Assembly: GCA_934394665.1 (NCBI GenBank)
Contig: CAKRRS010000074.1
Coordinates: 1 to 13,704 of the forward strand
Length of the DNA: 13,704 nucleotides
Direction: 5' to 3'
Origin: an uncultured Acetatifactor sp.
GTDB taxonomy: Bacteria > Bacillota > Clostridia > Lachnospirales > Lachnospiraceae
In this document: piece after piece, positions 6,388 to 13,615 of the stretch
Numbering within the stretch: the first letter of the stretch is position 1
Layout of the letters: each line of letters begins with the position of its first letter
Program-made: the position numbers and the translations under genes
Notes under the pieces: model-generated
The model's input: only the letters and a program-made list of their open reading frames with translations
What the model was told of the DNA's origin: nothing
The model's database searches: none

Positions 6388-7729
6388 TTTCGGAACTTTT
6401 TATCTTAGCGATCACCCGGTCAAGTACTTCAAAATAATTCTCGAAGGTCTTGCGGCAGCATCCGGGATCGTCGATCACAATGCCTTCCGCCCGCAGTCCG
6501 GTCAGGGCAAATCCCATGGCCATGCGGTGGTCATCGTAGGTTTCTACGGTGCAGGGCTTGGGCATCCCGGGATAAATGGTGATGCTGTCCTGTGCTTCTT
6601 CGCAGCGGATACCCATGCGGGTCAGCTCTGTGCAGATGGCATGAATGCGGTCGCTTTCCTGAAAACGGATGTGCCCGATGCCCCGGATACAGGTGGGGCT
6701 GTCGGCAAACGGTGCGATGGCTGCCAGTGTGATCGCCTGATCGGAACAGGAGGACATATCCACAGTGATGCCATGGAAACCGGGAAATCCTGACCAGGGG
6801 TTAGTCTGCTCTGTGGGAGGCAGCAGGAGAACGCCGTTGTCTGTTTCCTGCGCAGTACAGCCCATTTTCTCTAAAATATGTAAGAATTCCACATCTCCCT
6901 GCAGACTTTCAAAATGCACATGCTCTACACATACCGGGATACCCAGAAGCGGTACCATGGCATAGAAATAGCAGGCAGCGGAGACATCCGGTTCAATCTG
7001 ATAATCCAGTGCGGTATACTGCTGCCCGGCACAGATGCGGAACTGATCCGGAGCAGGACGCTCCACGCAGACACCGAACTGCTCCATCATCTTCTGTGTC
7101 ATTTCGATATACGCCATCCCGTGGGTGCCCTCTACCTGAATCGTAAAATCTTCCGAAGACAAAGTCGAAGCAATCAGCAACGCGCTGAGAAACTGACTGC
7201 TGTGCCCGATGTCGATGGAGATATGATCCTGCCTGAAACCGTGGGCTGTCAATGTAAAAGGAAAATGACCATCTGCTCCTTCACATGCCACTTCGCAGCC
7301 CAGTTCCACAAGAGAGGACAGGAGCGGAGCCATGGGGCGCCGGCGCATCTGTTCGGAGGCATCCATGTGGAAAATTCCTTCTGAGACACCTAACACAGCC
7401 GTCAGAAAACGGGCGGCGGTTCCGGCACTGCCTACATTCAGGGAAGCTTTGGGACAGGGGATTTCCCCACCGAGACCTTTTACAGTGACTACACAGGTAT
7501 CCTCGTCTACCGTTGTTTCAAATCCCAGATTCTGTACACACTGCAGGAAATGTCTGGAATCATCGGAGAACAACACACCCCGCAGCGTAGACTCCCCATC
7601 CGCCAGCATAGCCAGCAGGAGACTTCGGTTCGTGATACTCTTTGATCCCGGCACCCGGACTGTCAGCGGTGCTGTGTCTCTTTTTATGGTATTATATATA
7701 GTAGGAATGCGGTAAATTTTATCTGCCAT
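6380..7729 (-). CDS. aroA: 3-phosphoshikimate 1-carboxyvinyltransferase (EPSP synthase)
   Basis: This 449-residue enzyme makes EPSP from shikimate 3-phosphate and phosphoenolpyruvate, the sixth step of chorismate synthesis, in the cytosol. Visible motifs are VPGSKSITNRS with Lys30, the GSAGTAARF loop (100-108) with Arg107, the MRRRPM sequence, EPDVSAACYF, and DDHRMAMGFAL near the C-terminus. Length is normal for the family. I chose the ATG at 7729 because AAGGAG lies 12 bases upstream and the protein then begins about 20 residues before the first conserved strand. In-frame ATGs at 7777 and 7774 have no ribosome binding site. No other shikimate-pathway gene is in view. The gene is divergent from cysK and convergent with the dipeptidase gene. 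Confidence 0.95.
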   Translation of the reverse strand: MADKIYRIPTIYNTIKRDTAPLTVRVPGSKSITNRSLLLAMLADGESTLRGVLFSDDSRHFLQCVQNLGFETTVDEDTCVVTVKGLGGEIPCPKASLNVGSAGTAARFLTAVLGVSEGIFHMDASEQMRRRPMAPLLSSLVELGCEVACEGADGHFPFTLTAHGFRQDHISIDIGHSSQFLSALLIASTLSSEDFTIQVEGTHGMAYIEMTQKMMEQFGVCVERPAPDQFRICAGQQYTALDYQIEPDVSAACYFYAMVPLLGIPVCVEHVHFESLQGDVEFLHILEKMGCTAQETDNGVLLLPPTEQTNPWSGFPGFHGITVDMSSCSDQAITLAAIAPFADSPTCIRGIGHIRFQESDRIHAICTELTRMGIRCEEAQDSITIYPGMPKPCTVETYDDHRMAMGFALTGLRAEGIVIDDPGCCRKTFENYFEVLDRVIAKIKSSEIL

Positions 7730-7823
7730 GTAGTTGAGTGGCTCCTTCTGATCTAATATATTTGACCACGACATCATATATTTTATATTACAATATTTCC
7801 CTGAAATATGACAATAACCCAGT

Positions 7824-7837
7824 AGTCCCTACGGACT
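7824..7837. repeat. Small palindrome between the divergent aroA and cysK genes
   Basis: AGTCC-CTAC-GGACT is a perfect 5-bp inverted repeat in the intergenic DNA, 95 bases upstream of the aroA start. It may be an operator or a small RNA hairpin. Nothing else identifies it. Confidence 0.3.
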
Positions 7838-7902
7838 CATTATCTAAATCATACCATTTCCCGTCCCACGGCACAACTCTCAAAAATTTTTAAAAATAAT
7901 TG

Positions 7903-7931
7903 TTGACATTCCTAGCGGAATAGTATAGTAT
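7903..7931 (+). promoter_or_regulatory. cysK promoter with an internal ATTCC/GGAAT operator-like palindrome
   Basis: A perfect TTGACA (7903-7908) is followed by 17 bases and TAGTAT (7926-7931); an overlapping TATAAA at 7929-7934 is an alternative -10. The spacer carries ATTCC-TAGC-GGAAT (7908-7921), a perfect inverted repeat. A repressor bound there would block RNA polymerase. The Rrf2-family protein encoded at 11902-12342 is the obvious candidate. Confidence 0.65.
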
Positions 7932-8006
7932 AAATCCATAACATCCCTATCAGATAAGTAGGAAAACAAAAACGACACAATTTTCAAATTTAAGGAGGAT
8001 AATATT

Positions 8007-8945
8007 ATGAGCAAGATTTACACATCCGCAACCCAGTTGATTGGCCATACACCCCTTTTAAAAGTAAACAATTACCTGAAAGACCAGAATATCGAAGGCG
8101 TAGAACTTCTGGCAAAGCTGGAGTACTTCAATCCCGCAGGAAGCGTTAAGGACAGAATCGCACTTGCAATGATCGAGGACGCTGAGAAGAAAGGTATCTT
8201 AAAAGAAGGTTCCACCATCATCGAGCCTACCTCCGGCAACACCGGTATCGGTCTGGCAAGTGTGGCAGCAGCCAAAGGCTACAGAACTATTTTAACCCTT
8301 CCCGAGACCATGAGCGTGGAGCGCCGGAATCTCCTGAAGGCTTACGGTGCAGAACTGGTGCTGACTGAAGGTGCCAAAGGCATGAAGGGCGCCATCGCCA
8401 AGGCAGAGGAACTCGAGAAAACCATTCCGGGCGCTGTGATCCTCGGACAGTTCGATAACCCTGCAAACCCTGCCGCACATGCAGCGACTACAGGTCCCGA
8501 GATCTGGGAAGATACTGACGGCAAGGTTGACATCTTTGTAGCAGGTGTTGGTACCGGCGGAACCGTGACCGGTATCGGTACTTATTTAAAGTCCAAGAAT
8601 CCGAATGTGAAGATCGTAGCGGTAGAGCCCGCCGACTCTCCCGTACTTTCCGGCGGACAGCCCGGACCTCATAAGCTGCAGGGTATCGGTGCAGGATTCG
8701 TTCCTTCTGTATTAAATACCGGCATTTATGATGAAATCTTTACCGTGACCACAGATCAGGCATTTACCACCGGCCGTCTGATCGCACACAAGGAAGGTAT
8801 CCTGGTAGGAATCACCTCCGGCGCAGCTCTGTATGCAGCAGCACAGATCGCAAAACGCCCTGAAAATGCAGGCAAAACAGTCGTAGCATTGCTTCCCGAC
8901 TCCGGTGACAGATACCTGTCCACTCCGATGTTTGCAGAAGCTTAA
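8007..8945 (+). CDS. cysK: Cysteine synthase A (O-acetylserine sulfhydrylase)
   Basis: This 312-residue PLP enzyme makes L-cysteine from O-acetylserine and sulfide in the cytosol. The PLP lysine is Lys48 in NPAGSVKDR, the substrate loop is EPTSGNTG (73-80), and the phosphate-binding loop is GTGGT (182-186). [10 protein letters not shown] lies near the C-terminus, where Ser contacts the PLP ring. Length and motif order are those of CysK rather than cystathionine beta-synthase, since no CBS or extra domain follows. The start has a strong AAGGAGG eight bases upstream. No cysE partner is in the window. The methionine importer begins 123 bases downstream with its own promoter, and I see no terminator between them, so readthrough is possible. 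In Bacillus subtilis CysK also binds the Rrf2-family repressor CymR, which makes the nearby Rrf2 gene notable. Confidence 0.96.
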   Translation: MSKIYTSATQLIGHTPLLKVNNYLKDQNIEGVELLAKLEYFNPAGSVKDRIALAMIEDAEKKGILKEGSTIIEPTSGNTGIGLASVAAAKGYRTILTLPETMSVERRNLLKAYGAELVLTEGAKGMKGAIAKAEELEKTIPGAVILGQFDNPANPAAHAATTGPEIWEDTDGKVDIFVAGVGTGGTVTGIGTYLKSKNPNVKIVAVEPADSPVLSGGQPGPHKLQGIGAGFVPSVLNTGIYDEIFTVTTDQAFTTGRLIAHKEGILVGITSGAALYAAAQIAKRPENAGKTVVALLPDSGDRYLSTPMFAEA

Positions 8946-8962
8946 GATGAAATTTGCAGAAC

Positions 8963-8991
8963 TGGACAGACTTGCATTCTTGTGTTAGAAT
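8963..8991 (+). promoter_or_regulatory. metN promoter with an ATTCT/AGAAT inverted repeat over the -10 box
   Basis: TGGACA (8963-8968), a 17-base spacer and TAGAAT (8986-8991) each differ from consensus at one position, and a TG lies one base before the -10 box (extended -10). ATTCT-N6-AGAAT (8976-8991) is a perfect inverted repeat overlapping the -10. Confidence 0.65.
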
Positions 8992-9006
8992 GTATGGCAT
9001 GGTACT

Positions 9007-9023
9007 AGGAATTCAAGGAATTC
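9007..9023 (+). repeat. Tandem AGGAATTC repeat in the metN leader
   Basis: AGGAATTC occurs at 9007-9014 and again at 9016-9023. The 8-mer CTAGGAAT at 9005-9012 is also found, in reverse orientation, in the cysK operator (ATTCCTAG, 7908-7915). The position just downstream of the metN promoter suits a repressor site; this is inference. Confidence 0.4.
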
Positions 9024-9068
9024 GCGCTTTTCTCCCCTTTTAAGCACGAACCTGGAATGGAGGAACTT

Positions 9069-10079
9069 ATGGAACCGATCATTCAGATCAAGAATGTAAC
9101 AAAAACTTTTATAGGTAAGGATAATCAGGTAGAAGCCTTAAAGGGTATCAGCCTGGATATCAACAAGGGAGACATCTACGGCATCATCGGTATGAGTGGT
9201 GCCGGAAAGTCTACCCTGGTGCGTTGCCTGAACTATCTGGAGAAGCCTACCACGGGTACGGTTGTGGTGGAGGATCAGGATCTTTCGACTCTGTCGGAGG
9301 CTGAACTTCGTAAAGTGCGGACAGGCATCGCAATGATCTTTCAGCATTTTAATCTGCTTATGCAGAGAAGCGTTATCGACAATGTATGCTTCCCCATGGA
9401 AATCGTTGGTGTGAAAAAGGCAGCGGCAAGAAAGCGTGCCATGGAATTGCTTGAGATCGTAGGACTGAAGGAAAAAGCAGATGCGTATCCTTCACAGTTG
9501 TCCGGTGGCCAGAAGCAGCGTGTGGCAATCGCAAGAGCACTTGCCAATACGCCGAAGATCCTGCTGTGTGACGAGGCGACCAGTGCCCTGGATCCCACGA
9601 CGACCAAGGAAATCCTGAAATTATTACAGGACATCAACAAACAGTACGGCATCACCATCGTGATCATCACTCATGAGATGGCTGTGGTACAGGAGATCTG
9701 TTCCCATGTAGCCATTATTGATGCCGGAGAACTGGCAGAGCATGGTACGGTGGAGGAGGTATTTTCCAGACCTCAGTCCCGGGCAGCCAGAAAGCTGGTG
9801 TTCATGGTGGATCCCAAGGCAAAGGAAATGTCCGGCAAACGCTGCATCCGCATTGTTTTCACCGAGAATTCTTCTTTCGAGCCTGTGATCGCCAATATGG
9901 TGCTGGAGTGCAAGGCTCCCGTCAATATCCTGTTAGCGGATACCAAGGACATCGGCGGTATCGCCCATGGACAGATGATCTTACAGCTGCCGGAGGATGA
10001 ACTGGCAGCGAACAAGATGATCCATTATTTACAGGAGAGAAAACTGGAAGTGGAGGAGCTGAAAGACTATGTGGGATAA
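9069..10079 (+). CDS. metN: Methionine ABC transporter, ATP-binding protein
   Basis: The 336-residue protein is the ATPase of the MetNIQ importer. It has Walker A GMSGAGKST (41-49), the signature LSGGQ (144-148), Walker B LLCDE (165-169) and a downstream switch histidine in ITHEMAVV. After the ATPase domain a C-terminal NIL (ACT-like) domain occupies about residues 255-336. In E. coli MetN this domain binds methionine and shuts the transporter down when internal methionine is high. The ATG at 9069 is chosen because GGAGG ends five bases before it; the in-frame ATG at 9057 overlaps that site and has none of its own. The 3' end overlaps metI by 11 bases, so the two are translationally coupled. 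Confidence 0.95.
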   Translation: MEPIIQIKNVTKTFIGKDNQVEALKGISLDINKGDIYGIIGMSGAGKSTLVRCLNYLEKPTTGTVVVEDQDLSTLSEAELRKVRTGIAMIFQHFNLLMQRSVIDNVCFPMEIVGVKKAAARKRAMELLEIVGLKEKADAYPSQLSGGQKQRVAIARALANTPKILLCDEATSALDPTTTKEILKLLQDINKQYGITIVIITHEMAVVQEICSHVAIIDAGELAEHGTVEEVFSRPQSRAARKLVFMVDPKAKEMSGKRCIRIVFTENSSFEPVIANMVLECKAPVNILLADTKDIGGIAHGQMILQLPEDELAANKMIHYLQERKLEVEELKDYVG

Positions 10080-10731
10080 TGCAACGATTATGATGCTGGT
10101 GGAAGGCACCTTTGTTACTTTGTATATGACCCTTTTTTCCACATTTATGGGTTATGTACTGGGACTTCCTATGGGAATTGCACTGGTAATTACCGCACCC
10201 AAGGGATTACGTCCCAACAAGATCGTTTACAAGATTTTGGATGTGATCGTTAATATTGTACGAAGCATCCCGTTCCTGATCCTGCTGATCCTGGTCATTC
10301 CCCTGACTCGAATTATCGTGGGACAGAGCTATGGACCGACGGCGACGATCGTACCCCTGACACTGGCGGCAGCACCGTTTATTGCAAGAATGGTAGAATC
10401 TTCTCTGTTAGAGGTAGATCCCGGTGTCATTGAGGCAGCACAGAGTATGGGAGCCAATATCTGGACCATTATCTGGAATGTAATGCTGGCAGAGTCCAGA
10501 ACTTCGCTGTTAGTCAATGCAACCATTGCACTGGGAACGATTTTAGGATATTCCGCTATGGCAGGTGCCGTAGGTGGTGGCGGACTTGGCGATATCGCCA
10601 TCCGTTACGGATACTATCGTTATCAGACAGACATTATGCTGGTGACTGTAGTGCTGCTGATATTGCTGGTGCAGTTATTACAGTATATCGGAATGACGAT
10701 TTCCAAAAAGTTAGACAAGAGAATCAGATAA
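10069..10731 (+). CDS. metI: Methionine ABC transporter, permease protein
   Basis: The 220-residue membrane protein has about five hydrophobic segments, as expected for MetI. The EAA loop that docks on the ATPase is at about residues 122-143, starting EAAQSMGA. It forms the channel of the MetNIQ importer with MetN. The start lies inside the 3' end of metN, and the GGAGGAG at 10052-10058 within metN serves as its ribosome binding site. Confidence 0.95.
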   Translation: MWDNATIMMLVEGTFVTLYMTLFSTFMGYVLGLPMGIALVITAPKGLRPNKIVYKILDVIVNIVRSIPFLILLILVIPLTRIIVGQSYGPTATIVPLTLAAAPFIARMVESSLLEVDPGVIEAAQSMGANIWTIIWNVMLAESRTSLLVNATIALGTILGYSAMAGAVGGGGLGDIAIRYGYYRYQTDIMLVTVVLLILLVQLLQYIGMTISKKLDKRIR

Positions 10732-10754
10732 GGCAGTTCGATAAAAGGCTGAGA

Positions 10755-10798
10755 CAGGTGCAGATTACCTGGTTCACAATAAAGTTAATTTTATTAAC
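10755..10798 (+). other. Two small hairpins between metI and metQ
   Basis: CAGGT-N7-ACCTG (10755-10771) and GTTAAT-TTT-ATTAAC (10784-10798) are perfect inverted repeats in the 91-base gap. Neither has a following T-run, so they do not look like terminators. Such structures can protect or separate a downstream message, which would let the binding protein be made in excess of the membrane parts. Confidence 0.4.
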
Positions 10799-10822
10799 GA
10801 AAGATTTAGGAGGAGAAATATT

Positions 10823-11635
10823 ATGAAAAAGAAAGTAATCGCTTTGATCGCAGTTGCAGCATTGTCCGTGAGCGCACTGACCGGCTGCGGCAGCAAGGGA
10901 ACCGACGACAAGACCATTAAGGTAGCTGCAACCGCAGTACCTCACGCTGAGATCCTGGAGGCAGCAAAGCCTCTGTTAGAGAAGCAGGGTTATACTCTGG
11001 AGGTTCAGGTATTCGATGATTATGTGCAGCCCAACGAAGTAGTAGAGTCCGGTGAGTTCGATGCAAACTACTTCCAGCACATCCCTTATCTGGAGAGCTT
11101 CAACGAAGAGAAAGGTACCCATCTGGTAAATGCCGGCGGTATCCATTACGAGCCCTTCGGACTGTATCCCGGAACCGAGACCAGCTTAGACAACATTGAC
11201 AATGCAACCATCGCTGTACCCAACGATACCACCAACGAGGCACGTGCCCTGTTACTGTTACAGGATAATGGTTACATCACTCTGAAGGATGGTGTAGGCC
11301 TGACCGCTACTACAAAGGATATCGTAGAGAACCCTCACAACATCAGCTTCGTAGAACTGGAAGCGGCACAGGTTCCCAGAACTCTTCCCGAGGTATCCTT
11401 CGGTGTCCTGAACGGCAACTACGCTATGGAAGCAGGCCTGACCGTTGCAGACGATGCTCTGCTGTATGAGAGTGCTGATTCCGAGGCAGCAGCTACTTAT
11501 GTAAATGTAATCGCTGTTAAGGAAGGCAACGAGAATCTGCCTAAGATCAAGGCACTGGTAGATGTTCTGAAGTCCGATGACATCAAGCAGTTCATCAACG
11601 ATAATTACAACGGCGGCGTTATTCCTTACAAGTAA
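10823..11635 (+). CDS. metQ: Methionine ABC transporter, substrate-binding lipoprotein (NLPA family)
   Basis: The 270-residue precursor begins with a lipoprotein signal: lysines at 2-4, a hydrophobic core, and lipobox LTGC with Cys22 as the lipidated residue. The mature protein sits on the outer face of the membrane and delivers methionine to MetNI. The NLPA-family binding fold is recognisable from VPHAEIL, DANYFQH (80-86), GGIHYEPFGLYP and PNDTTNEARAL. A strong AGGAGG lies nine bases before the start. Codon use is highly biased, which fits an abundant protein. Methionine, rather than a related ligand, is assigned from the family and from the metNI context. Confidence 0.95.
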   Translation: MKKKVIALIAVAALSVSALTGCGSKGTDDKTIKVAATAVPHAEILEAAKPLLEKQGYTLEVQVFDDYVQPNEVVESGEFDANYFQHIPYLESFNEEKGTHLVNAGGIHYEPFGLYPGTETSLDNIDNATIAVPNDTTNEARALLLLQDNGYITLKDGVGLTATTKDIVENPHNISFVELEAAQVPRTLPEVSFGVLNGNYAMEAGLTVADDALLYESADSEAAATYVNVIAVKEGNENLPKIKALVDVLKSDDIKQFINDNYNGGVIPYK

Positions 11636-11673
11636 AGTGAAACGGAATACAACATAGGTAATACGAAAATCTG

Positions 11674-11741
11674 GAGAGCATTCCGTGGAATGGGAGGAGA
11701 TTTCTCCGAACAGCATTCAAGTGGGTGCTCTCTTGATTTTT
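11674..11741 (+). terminator. Possible branched terminator or regulatory structure after metQ, containing an ATTCC/GGAAT palindrome
   Basis: GAGAGCA (11674-11680) pairs with TGCTCTC (11726-11732), followed by TTGATTTTT. Inside are CATTCC-GT-GGAATG (11679-11692) and GGAG-ATTT-CTCC (about 11696-11707). The first internal palindrome matches the ATTCC/GGAAT pattern of the cysK promoter. The T-run is interrupted, so terminator activity is not certain. It could be the metQ terminator, a site for the downstream Rrf2 regulator, or both. Confidence 0.4.
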
Positions 11742-11747
11742 CTGCCG

Positions 11748-11804
11748 TTTCCACAAATCCTATATGAACTATCGGAAAAGAAAACGCGGTAGAATCTGTG
11801 GAAA
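11748..11804. repeat. Inverted repeat upstream of the Rrf2 gene
   Basis: TTTCCACA (11748-11755) and TGTGGAAA (11797-11804) are a perfect 8-base inverted repeat separated by 41 bases, about 100 bases before the regulator start. It may be an operator pair or chance. Confidence 0.3.
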
Positions 11805-11901
11805 ACGTAGAAAAATCGGAGCAGTTCAGAACCACTTTGTTGTAAGCAGGCTGATATGAAAAGTGAAACAGAGCAGGACAATGCTCGGAAATGAGGATAG
11901 A

Positions 11902-12342
11902 ATGAAAATTTCAACCAAGGGAAGATATGCAGTACGTGTCATGCTGGATCTGGCATTGAACAACAACGGAGAGTGTATTAAGGTAAAAGAAATCGCTGCC
12001 AGACAGGGGATTTCCGAAAAGTATCTGGAGCAGATCATTGCTGTGCTGAATAAGGCAGGATATGTAAAGAGCGTCCGTGGTGCACAGGGCGGTTATCGTA
12101 TTGCCAAGGATCCGTCGGATTACACTGTAGGAATGATACTGCGGCTGACGGAAGGATCACTGGCACCGGTGGCCTGTCTGGAAGATGGTGCGGACATCTG
12201 TGAACGCTGTGATACCTGTGAGACGCTGGAGGTATGGCAGGAGCTGTATGATGCTGTGAATAAAGTAGTGGACGGGGTCACCATTGCTGATCTGGTGGAG
12301 CGGCGGAACAAAAGACTGGAGAATCTGGATTATTCCATATAA
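11902..12342 (+). CDS. Rrf2 family transcriptional regulator, CymR-like with an IscR-like cysteine set
   Basis: The 146-residue protein is a DNA-binding repressor type. It begins MKISTKGRYAVRVMLDLA, nearly the start of B. subtilis CymR, and its winged helix covers about residues 1-70, with the recognition helix around SEKYLEQIIAVLNKAG and the wing at RGAQGGY. Cys92, Cys100, Cys103 and Cys106 cluster after the wing. CymR, as I recall it, has no such cysteines, while IscR uses three in this region to hold an Fe-S cluster. The start at 11902 has GAGGA about five bases upstream; the upstream in-frame ATG at 11863 has no good site and would add 13 non-family residues. Next to metNIQ and near cysK, it probably controls sulfur amino acid genes, but an Fe-S biogenesis role is possible. 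Confidence 0.88.
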   Translation: MKISTKGRYAVRVMLDLALNNNGECIKVKEIAARQGISEKYLEQIIAVLNKAGYVKSVRGAQGGYRIAKDPSDYTVGMILRLTEGSLAPVACLEDGADICERCDTCETLEVWQELYDAVNKVVDGVTIADLVERRNKRLENLDYSI

Positions 12343-12365
12343 ACGATATCAGCATGGATAAACAA

Positions 12366-12410
12366 GAAACCAGCCGGACAGAAGAATCTGTTTCGGCTGG
12401 TTTTGTCTTG
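12366..12410 (+). terminator. Intrinsic terminator after the Rrf2 gene
   Basis: AAACCAGCCG (12367-12376) pairs perfectly with CGGCTGGTTT (12394-12403), an inner ACAG/CTGT helix extends the stem, and the sequence TTTTGTCTT follows. It lies 24 bases after the regulator stop codon. The A-rich 5' flank means it might also act on the other strand. Confidence 0.85.
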
Positions 12411-12452
12411 CCGCCTATCCGGAATGAAGGGGACACTCCGACAGCGACAAAA

Positions 12453-12480
12453 TGTTAACCGCAACAATGGGTGGTTAACA
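12453..12480. repeat. Perfect TGTTAACC/GGTTAACA inverted repeat
   Basis: The two 8-base arms are separated by 12 bases, so their centres lie 20 bases apart, about two helical turns. Each arm contains the self-complementary GTTAAC. This geometry suits a dimeric DNA-binding protein. The Rrf2 gene terminator is upstream and the DegV gene begins 230 bases downstream. Confidence 0.5.
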
Positions 12481-12583
12481 AGTTAAGTATATAAAGGAAA
12501 AAACAAATTGTCAACTTGTACAAATAATTAGTTTACAACCTTTCGTCGACAAATATCGCACATTCCCAATTGCATATATGTGG

Positions 12584-12611
12584 TTATCAAAACTACATAA
12601 AAAGATATAAA
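12584..12611 (+). promoter_or_regulatory. Candidate promoter for the DegV gene
   Basis: TTATCA (12584-12589), a 16-base spacer and TATAAA (12606-12611) are the best sigma-A-like match in this AT-rich region. Other weak alternatives exist, for example TTGTCA near 12508. The leader would be about 90 bases. Confidence 0.35.
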
Positions 12612-12709
12612 ATACCATGAAATGAAACATAATGTCAAAAACGCATTGCTTTTTGCTCTACAACGTGGTAAGCTAAACTCTGCAAAGCAGTAGAAAGGTG
12701 TATGCAAGA

Positions 12710-13615
12710 ATGAGTGAAGCATTTCATATTATATCGGATGGTTCCTGTGATCTTCCCATGGAACTGACCAAAGAAAAGAATATTACAGTAGTTCCTTTTT
12801 ATGTATCTCTTGAAGAGGGAAAGTATCAGAAAGAAATGGTAGAGATTGGTGTCCGTGAATTCTATCAGGAGATGGTGGATCATCCGGATGTGTATCCGAA
12901 GTCGTCTATGCCTTCTGTGCAGGATTATGTAGATGCGTTTCTTCCTTTTGTCAAAGTAGGGACTCCGGTCATCTGCATCTGTATCACAACCAAATTCAGC
13001 GGTTCCATGCAGTCTGCACTGAATGCCAAAGCAATTCTGGAAGAGGAATATCCCGGGGCACAGATTTATGTCTGCGATTCCACCGTGAATACCGTTCTTC
13101 AGGGCATCTATGTATTGGAGGCAGTACGGCTCAGAGATGCAGGGAAAAGTTACCGGGAGAGCATTGACCGCCTGAATGAGATCAAGAGCTCCGGCAGGAT
13201 CTTTTTTACCGTGGGAAATATGGAATATTTAAAGCATGGTGGACGTATCGGCAAGGTGGCAAGCGTAGCAGGCAGTCTTCTGGGAATCAAGCCCATCATC
13301 ACCTTAAAAGAGGGAGAGATTTTCCCTTCCGGTATCGGCAGGAGCCGCCGGAAGACCGTGGATAAAACGATTGATCTGCTGTTGGCATATCTGGCAGAAG
13401 AGAAGGCGGATATCGCAGACTACAGTATCTGTGTCGGCTATGGCTACGACTATGAAGAAGCCGTAGAATTCCGCGACAGACTGCTTGCCAGACTGCGCGA
13501 AAAAGGATATGCTATCGATGAAATCCCCATTTTCCAGATCGGTGCAACCATTGGAGTACACACAGGACCTTATCCGCTGGGAATCGGTGTTGTGAAGAGA
13601 TCCATTACGAAATAA
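12710..13615 (+). CDS. DegV family protein (fatty-acid-binding, FakB-like)
   Basis: The 301-residue cytosolic protein belongs to the DegV fold. Characterised members such as Staphylococcus FakB bind a fatty acid and present it to the kinase FakA for phosphorylation. Visible family features are SDGSCDLP (9-16) at the N-terminus, the fatty-acid-contact loop FSGS (96-99), VCDSTVNT, and HGGRIGKVASVAGSLLGIKPI from His176. The start at 12710 is set by AAAGGTG nine bases upstream; a GTG at 12698 in the same frame overlaps that site and is less likely. No fakA-like kinase gene is in the window, so the kinase partner would be elsewhere. The preceding terminator and AT-rich region suggest an independent transcript. 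The ligand cannot be read from the sequence. Confidence 0.92.
   Translation: MSEAFHIISDGSCDLPMELTKEKNITVVPFYVSLEEGKYQKEMVEIGVREFYQEMVDHPDVYPKSSMPSVQDYVDAFLPFVKVGTPVICICITTKFSGSMQSALNAKAILEEEYPGAQIYVCDSTVNTVLQGIYVLEAVRLRDAGKSYRESIDRLNEIKSSGRIFFTVGNMEYLKHGGRIGKVASVAGSLLGIKPIITLKEGEIFPSGIGRSRRKTVDKTIDLLLAYLAEEKADIADYSICVGYGYDYEEAVEFRDRLLARLREKGYAIDEIPIFQIGATIGVHTGPYPLGIGVVKRSITK

Larger units (their letters stand above)
12411..12697. other. Intergenic region with an operator-like repeat and a candidate degV promoter
   Basis: No coding region can be supported here. It contains a perfect inverted repeat TGTTAACC-N12-GGTTAACA (12453-12480), a TTGTACAA palindrome (12516-12523), an AT-rich stretch, a candidate promoter (12584-12611) and a small CTGC-AAA-GCAG hairpin (12680-12690) just before the ribosome binding site of the DegV gene. 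Confidence 0.5.

Noticed and set aside
6914..7384. Plus-strand reading frames of up to 156 residues opposite aroA
   Set aside because: They lie fully within aroA, whose motifs are complete, and they show no family resemblance.
8946..9068. A SAM riboswitch or T-box upstream of metN
   Set aside because: The leader after the predicted start is only about 70 bases and contains GAATTC repeats rather than the multi-helix core or a T-box sequence and terminator.
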